This document shows positions 58,204 to 64,000 of a DNA stretch of 64,000 nucleotides, piece after piece. Every line of letters starts with the position of its first letter. Positions within the stretch are counted from its first letter, which is position 1. A program made the position numbers and the translations under genes. This DNA comes from Gordionus sp. m RMFG-2023 (taxonomy: Eukaryota; Nematomorpha; Gordioida; Chordodea; Parachordodidae). The notes beneath the pieces are model-generated. The model saw nothing but the letters and a program-made list of their open reading frames with translations. It ran no database searches and was not told the DNA's origin. The stretch lies in assembly GCF_954871325.1 (NCBI RefSeq), contig NC_088776.1, positions 13,392,052 through 13,456,051 on the forward strand, written 5' to 3'.

Positions 58204-60308
58204 TTTCTGATGATAAATTACAGAGTTTAGAAGTACCATTTGCATTGCGTGGCACGGATTTGAAATATAAATTTAAGTCCAACCCTGTTTTAATATTTTT
58301 TGCCCCAACACGGCCCTGTTTTAAAAAAAAATTCGATCTATAAAAGAAAATTTTCGGCCAGGGTATATAATTTTTTTTTCTACAGCCTTGGTGGATGTGG
58401 CCAGCATCTACATGACAGGATTTTCACTGGATGCAAACCCCCTTCAAAAACCTTTGCCTACACCCCTAAAAAATTTTGCCGCCTTCGGCGGCGTTGTCTG
58501 TCTATTATTATTCTCACCTTTTTAATATATTGATACTCTTTTCAGAGAATTTATCTAGGATAACTTAAATTAATCTATCTCTACTACCAACTATCGATAT
58601 TTTGTAAATATAAAGAATTTATTTTGTAAATATAAGGAATTTATTTTGTAAATATAAAGAATTTATTTTTTAGATAAATTCAATTAAAACCTACATTATT
58701 TACAATGAATTAATTATTATGGCATTATGAGCTTGCTGAAATATCTAAATCTTTTAAATTACATTTAAAAGGATAGCAGAAAGATTTATTTGGAAAACAA
58801 TGTGTATGATTGTTTGCAATATATAGATTTGGTCGATGAATTGTATTATATTAATTCTATAATAAAAGTATTAATTTTTACAGCAATTAATTTTGTCCTT
58901 TTTATCTCAAAATTTAATAGATATCCCCCCCCCCCCCCAAAAAAAAAAATTTTTTTTTAATCCTACCCCCATTAAAACAGTCTATTCCCAACCCCCCTCA
59001 AAAAATAGGATGCGAACTGTTCCTACCCCTCCCGCTCATGTAGACACTGGATGTGGCATCATACCATATGGATCATTTTTCAGCGAATATGATCCATATT
59101 TAATAACTTAATTTTTTATCTCCCCATTTGTTATAAAAGGAGTTAGTTTAAATTTCCACACTTTCTAGTCAACTAGTCTATGCTTATTTCCTTATTTTCT
59201 GCTCCTCTTGTAATTTAATACAGTCTTTATATAAATATCAGTCATTTGGGGCTCTCTCTTTAGCAACATACGAAATTAACTGAATTGTAACAGAAAAGGG
59301 GATAGATAAAATTATACTTATCTGGAATAAATTTTTGTTATAAAAAATATATTATATTTTGAATATTCAGTTGAGTTCTTTGTTGATTTTAATTTGATTG
59401 AATATCACCTAAAAAGATTAGTTAAATATTTATTTGAATATTATTTTACTATAAATATTTTCTTAGAATCGAAAAAATGAAAATACGAAAATGATAAATG
59501 AATTAATGTGATAAATTGTTTTACGATAAACTATTCTTAAATATATATTATTTTGATTTTAATTTTTATAGATGACAATGACAATTCAAAATATTCGAAC
59601 AGACCTGGATATTAATCAAAAAAATATTTAGCCCGGTTCAGCCCAGATATTTTTTAAAATCCTTAAAATTTAAGTCGATCTAATATAACAAATATAATAG
59701 TTTCTAAATTCTAAAATAAGGTACGCAAAACTCACACCTAGTAATATTTTACAATAAATGGTAAAAATTTTAGGGAAAAAGTCAAATTTATGATTTCTTT
59801 ATCATCAAACGAAGGAGAAATATCTGGTTCACCCGTCATTCTTGACGGGATAGCTACTAATTTATTATAATTGTATATATATTTAAATTGAATATTAAAA
59901 CAATTTTGTATTATTAAATTATTCGAATAAAAACAGCCGTTAACAACAATTTTAGAAATATAAAATGTTTCTTCATTATTCCGCTAGGAAATTTAATTAA
60001 ATATGAATAATTTAAAATAATTCCTACTAATAATATATAATTATTTTTCAATATTTATTGATACTATAAATTTTAATTGAATAATCTCGAATAATTTGAT
60101 CGAATAATGGATAAAAAATTATTCGACGAATAATATATTTTCCTTATTCGAAATCGATTCGAAAATTCGAATCGTATAATTGTGTTGTTCATAATCGTAA
60201 AATTCGAATCGAATAACAAATAATAAATAATTCGTTTCAGATTTATTTAAAATTATAAAATTAATCACTTTTATTTTTATTATTTAATTTTGTATGTTCA
60301 TATTTTAG
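58204..60308. other. AT-rich region, fragments only
   Basis: Holds a GCCGCCTTCGGCGGC hairpin at about 58478-58493, a C-run of about 15 at 58925, and a TTATTTTGTAAATATAAAGAA triplicate at 58600-58660 (shown in part). 60080-60240 has repeated TTCGAAT/ATTCGAA strings like hAT subterminal repeats. No host gene is seen; open frames here are short and lack motifs. Confidence 0.45.
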
Positions 60309-60402
60309 CTAGGGGCTTTATGTGCTAAAGAAACATCTTTTTCAAAATTAGCAATAAAAAATAGATTAACACCTAATATATTATTATTAGTATCCAATTT
60401 TT
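60309..60402 (+). pseudogene. hAT dimerisation-domain fragment
   Basis: The plus strand reads GALCAKETSFSKLAIKNRL then TPNILLLVSNF and a TAA, resembling the hATC pattern S..E..FSK......RL.P.....L.F. With the TTCGAAT-rich sequence on the left it may be the rest of a hAT element, but no ends were found. Weak. Confidence 0.35.
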
Positions 60403-61340
60403 AAATAATCAGCATCGATTTAAACAAATATTTTAATATTATATTTACATAGACTTTTACGAAATTAGGGCTATTAAATTACATTTTCCTTGTGGCATTT
60501 GTAAAATTCTAAGTTTTGAATGAGAATCTCATTTCTACTCCAAATTTATTTAATAATTATTAATATCCGGAATTGATAATAGCAAATTAATTTATTAAAA
60601 TTTATAGTTTCAATAATCATTATAAAGTAAAATGAATATAGCTAAAAAGTAAAATATAACTAAAATATAAATCATGTTATAAAGTAAAAAAAAACTTTTC
60701 TTTTTGTTTTTATTACATTTTCGATTTTACTATTTATACTAACACTAAAATGTACATATCAATTTAACCAACTTTTTTTTTTTTTTTAACATTTCACTTT
60801 CGCTACTAATAAATAAAATTTACATAGTATAAAAATCCTTCAAATCTAGTGTAATCAATTAACATTTTTATAAAAACAATCACAATACGACAGCATTAAA
60901 TTATTTGCCTTGTTGCATTAATTAATTTATTTTTATAATTTCCTTCCTTTCACCTTAAACTAAACAAAGTGGTGGGAAATAATATTATATTATATTAAAT
61001 GATGTATATACACTACTATATTGTCCATTCATTAAATGTATTTAAGTCATTTTCGTGCTGATTTTTGAACATACAAAAAATTATGCTTATTTTTCTATTA
61101 ATTCAATTTTGAATTAGTCCCTTTTTAATTTGGAAGAAAATGCAAATTTAAATGCAAATTTAAAGTACTGTAAAATTATATTTTAACTTTTCTGATATGA
61201 AACTCTAAAAGATAAAAGATTTTCGATCAGGGTTATTAAAAAATCTTTTCTTGGTTAAGAGGGCAAAGAATTTGAGTTAGATTCTATATTTATGTTATAT
61301 ATATATTATATTGATTAGCCAATACATGTATATTATAAGC
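60403..61340. other. AT-rich sequence with dispersed repeat
   Basis: 61045-61335 resembles 46285-46515 (shared GTGCT..TTTTTGAACAT.CAAAAA and TACATGTATAT strings). Otherwise nothing is recognised. Confidence 0.45.
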
Positions 61341-61348
61341 AATTAGAG

Positions 61349-61719
61349 CAGTGGCGTAGCTACGGGGGTGGTTTTCGGGTTTGGACCCCTCCCAGAGCAA
61401 AAATTTATTTTTAGATTATACGTTCAAAAGACTTAATCAAATAAATACCAATAATATTTATATTTTTCTGGTTTTGATGTTTGTGGAAGGATATGTTATT
61501 ACTATTGAAATTAATTGGATAGTATTATTATAAAGTCATTGAGAATAATCTACTAAATTATAAAACAAATTATTGATGCATTTAAAAAATATATTTATTA
61601 TATATTATCGAAGATATGGTTATGATTTGTAAGATAAACCATAAAAGCCTGGGGGCGAAGCCCCCCAGGCTTTTATATGTATGGACCTCCTCTAAGGAAA
61701 ATTCCTAACTACGCCACTG
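61349..61719. mobile_element. 371-bp MITE with CAGTGGCGTAGC ends
   Basis: The ends CAGTGGCGTAGCTACGGGGG and, read inward from the right, CAGTGGCGTAGTTAGGAATT, with a perfect 8-bp duplication AATTAGAG (61341-61348, 61720-61727), typical of hAT. An internal hairpin AAGCCTGGGGGCG / AAGCCCCCCAGGCTT lies at 61645-61675. Non-coding. Confidence 0.92.
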
Positions 61720-61727
61720 AATTAGAG

Positions 61728-63859
61728 TGTAAGATATAAATCTATGAATATAATTCTGGCTGAAGACCCGGAAAAATTTGGCGGAAAACCCGCTAAATAG
61801 TGGAGTTCTCATAAATAATATATAAATTAGAGTAAAAAGACACTTGCCTAAATATAAATTAGTACCTTGTAGCACCTCCTTCTGTATAAAGCTAGCGTGG
61901 TTCCTGTTAGCTTTTACGGTACATAAGCCTTATCAAATTTTGCATTTAATATATAATTTTACTTAAATGAAATAAAGTTTTAATACTCATTAGAATTTTT
62001 AGAATATAGTTCTGCCTCCCAAAATACAACAAAAACTCAAAATTTCCTTCCTGTTATTTTATTCCAATCTAAATATGTAAGAAGTACTTGAATGCTGCAA
62101 CTTAAAGTTAAAAAATGAATTCTTTATGATCAGTTTATTTATCATCCTTTTTACCTTTATAGAAATATTGATCAATTAAACCTCTATTTTTTCAATTTAA
62201 TGATTGTTTGAATTTGACATGAAAGTAAATGCGAGGTAATAAGATATGTTTATAGAGGAAATTTTTAAAATTTTTCTTAAATAATGAACGAATCAATGAT
62301 ATATATAACTATATCATTGGAACGAATAAAAAATCTGTAATATTGTTTGTAAATTTAAAATTAATAAATATTTAATAATTTAAAATATTTTTTTTATGAA
62401 GATTATATATAATATATCTGCTATATTTCATAAATTTAGAAACTATCTTGCGGGGGGGGGGATCTTTGATGTAGTTTAATACAATTGTTTTGAATGTATA
62501 TACCCCTATTTAAATTTAATGAAGGATTTTTAAATGAGCTATTGTAATTAATACATATAAATACGAGTCATGGTGGGGGCAAAATAAAATTAGCATGGTC
62601 ATCTTTAAAGTGAACGAATATAAATATTAAACCTAAGAATATGCAAATTAAATTCAATTTTACTTTGGTTAGTAATATATTTTTTATTATAATTTTAGAA
62701 TTCAGCCAACGATTATGCCCTATTTATTGTCCCCTAGATGATTTCAATTCGGCCCCACTTCAAATACATTAATTGGTAGTCAAGTTTATATCATAGAAAT
62801 CTATGACCTAACTAATGGTATATATTTTACCTTTGTAATAAATGCATAAAATTCTGGTATTTTTTAAAATAACTTGGTAGCTCACTTGTAAAACGTAAGT
62901 TTAGAAAAATCCAACATAAGCCAAAAAAAAATTAAGGTCAATCTCTTTTTTGTGAATATCCATTATGTACAACAATAAATACAATACATTTTATCAAGGG
63001 TTCTCTATATAACAACTATATTTTATTTTTATATTATAATTTATGTTAGAACTAACTACTTGTCATAACTAAGAGGGGCGGATTGACAGTCAAGGACCCT
63101 GAGGGATGGGGGCCTCAAACTTGGAGGGAGAAGGCTTTCCCCAAACTCTCCCCACCCTCATTTGCATGACTGTAGGCCACTTCCGTAAATTATATAAGGC
63201 TTATTAAGTAACTAGCATGAAACGCATAACATCAATTATGATCCAGGGAAGAACACATCGACTACACTTAAATTGTCAAAGAGAGAAACGTTAGACAGCT
63301 CAAAGTATAATAATTTTTTTTAAATAATTAAAAATCGTATGTTTACCTCGAAGGAATGGCTGGAATAATTATCGATTGCGAATGATTTCGTAGAAAAAAT
63401 ATTATAGAGGCTTCTCCTCAAAACTCCCTTTTTACGGCCTTTGACCCTGTTAAAAAGGAAGCTAGAAGGGGGTGGGAGTTGCATCCAAAAAATTTCTGCC
63501 ATGTAGACGCTGCATTGGACGTGTTGCAATTAGATTTTCTTTAAGGTTTATCACAACACAAGACAAAAGTGAAGATTATTGTGAATATAAAACAATTTCC
63601 CAGAATCCAATCAAACAGATACTCATAAACAATAGAATCTAAACAAAACGACTTATTTTATAAAACGAATAATCAAGATGATCATATGTTCTTACGCCAC
63701 TATAAATTAAACCAAGACCTTAATAAAAATTTAAGTGATAACTGAGGTAGTTGAGTTAAATGTAGTAGATTTCCTCTTTAAAAAATAATTTTGTAGTCTA
63801 CTATTTGATGTGTTAGAGCTGACAATCTAAATCAAAATTATTTTTTTTTAGTTTAGTTA
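61728..63859. other. intergenic, element fragments
   Basis: AT-rich. A G run lies at 62452-62461. 63075-63180 (GGGGCGGATTGACAGTCAAGG and following GC-rich sequence) and 63410-63490 are GC-richer and look like transposon ends, but no partner ends or duplications were found. An open frame at 63320-63529 on the minus strand has no known motif. Confidence 0.45.
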
Positions 63860-64000
63860 ATGAAAAAAATTGCTTTTCTATTAGTAATCTTGGCGCTGAT
63901 CTCTGCCTGCTTGTGATATTATTTCTACACCGGTGTAGAAGACGGTAAAGTATTAACGCGGAATGACGAACAAGAAGCAATTAAGCCAATTTGACTAATG
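63860..64000 (+). other. bacterial-like lipoprotein start at window edge
   Basis: The frame from ATG 63860 reads MKKIAFLLVILALISAC: two lysines, a hydrophobic run and a lipobox-like ISAC, the classic form of a bacterial lipoprotein signal peptide. After L and an in-frame TGA it continues YYFYTGVEDGKVLTRNDEQE, then AIKPI and a second TGA. GC content is clearly higher than in the surrounding DNA. No ribosome-binding site precedes the ATG. It could be transferred bacterial DNA that has decayed (both TGA could be mutated TGG), sequence read with TGA as Trp, a join to contaminant sequence, or chance. The window ends here. Confidence 0.4.

Noticed and set aside
58300-59111. Plus-strand frames 58300-58533 and 58893-59111 as genes
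   Set aside because: No motif or homology; they run through poly-C and hairpin sequence and look like transposon debris.
63320-63529. 69-codon minus-strand frame as a gene
   Set aside because: No recognisable motif, no splice context, and neighbouring sequence looks like an element end.

Overview
This is a stretch of nuclear DNA from a very AT-rich invertebrate animal; I cannot name the species. The evidence is three animal housekeeping genes split by introns, standard stop codons, very low GC, and a dense load of eukaryotic transposons (hAT, piggyBac, LINE, LTR, fold-back). Many host introns are tiny, 36 to 57 nt. Each such junction below was checked by reading phase and by resemblance to the human protein as I remember it; no alignment was run.

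Host genes, left to right. (1) The 3' part of a lysophosphatidylcholine acyltransferase (LPCAT) gene, + strand, ten exons from 4352 to 15649. It carries the acyltransferase FPEGTCTNR block and a C-terminus in which the usual EF-hands look worn down. (2) PDSS2, subunit 2 of the polyprenyl-diphosphate synthase that makes the ubiquinone side chain, + strand, 27444-33027. (3) A second, tandem PDSS2 copy, + strand, 34993-43854, which lacks the first-exon start and has lost one splice donor. (4) HTATSF1 (Tat-SF1/CUS2), a U2 snRNP splicing factor, - strand, 44050-54138, seven exons, ending 195 bp from the second PDSS2 copy in a convergent arrangement.

Most of the remaining sequence is mobile DNA, often nested, and many elements keep their target-site duplications. 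1-4350: piggyBac remnant, a MITE with GTACCGATA ends, a 305-bp tandem duplication, a LINE tail. 4751-10495: a hAT element in an LPCAT intron holding two inverted LINE copies. 16050-24298: a fold-back element with tandem-repeat arms, split by a broken Gypsy-type LTR element, itself split by a second copy of the MITE. 26033-27178: a CATAGGCGTAGCC-ended element. 28771-31128: a 2.36-kb fold-back hairpin in the PDSS2 intron, followed by a third MITE copy. 36440-41850: a LINE fragment holding two hAT elements. 46593-47907: an internally deleted hAT that still has a continuous spliced reading frame. 49545-52374: one element nested in another. 54829-55683: a short hAT. 56028-58203: a young-looking non-coding LTR element. 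61349-61719: a MITE.

The last 140 bp of the window differ in base composition and begin like a bacterial lipoprotein signal peptide. They may be transferred DNA or an assembly artefact. The three host pathways (phospholipid remodelling, ubiquinone synthesis, splicing) are unrelated, so they form no operon-like unit.
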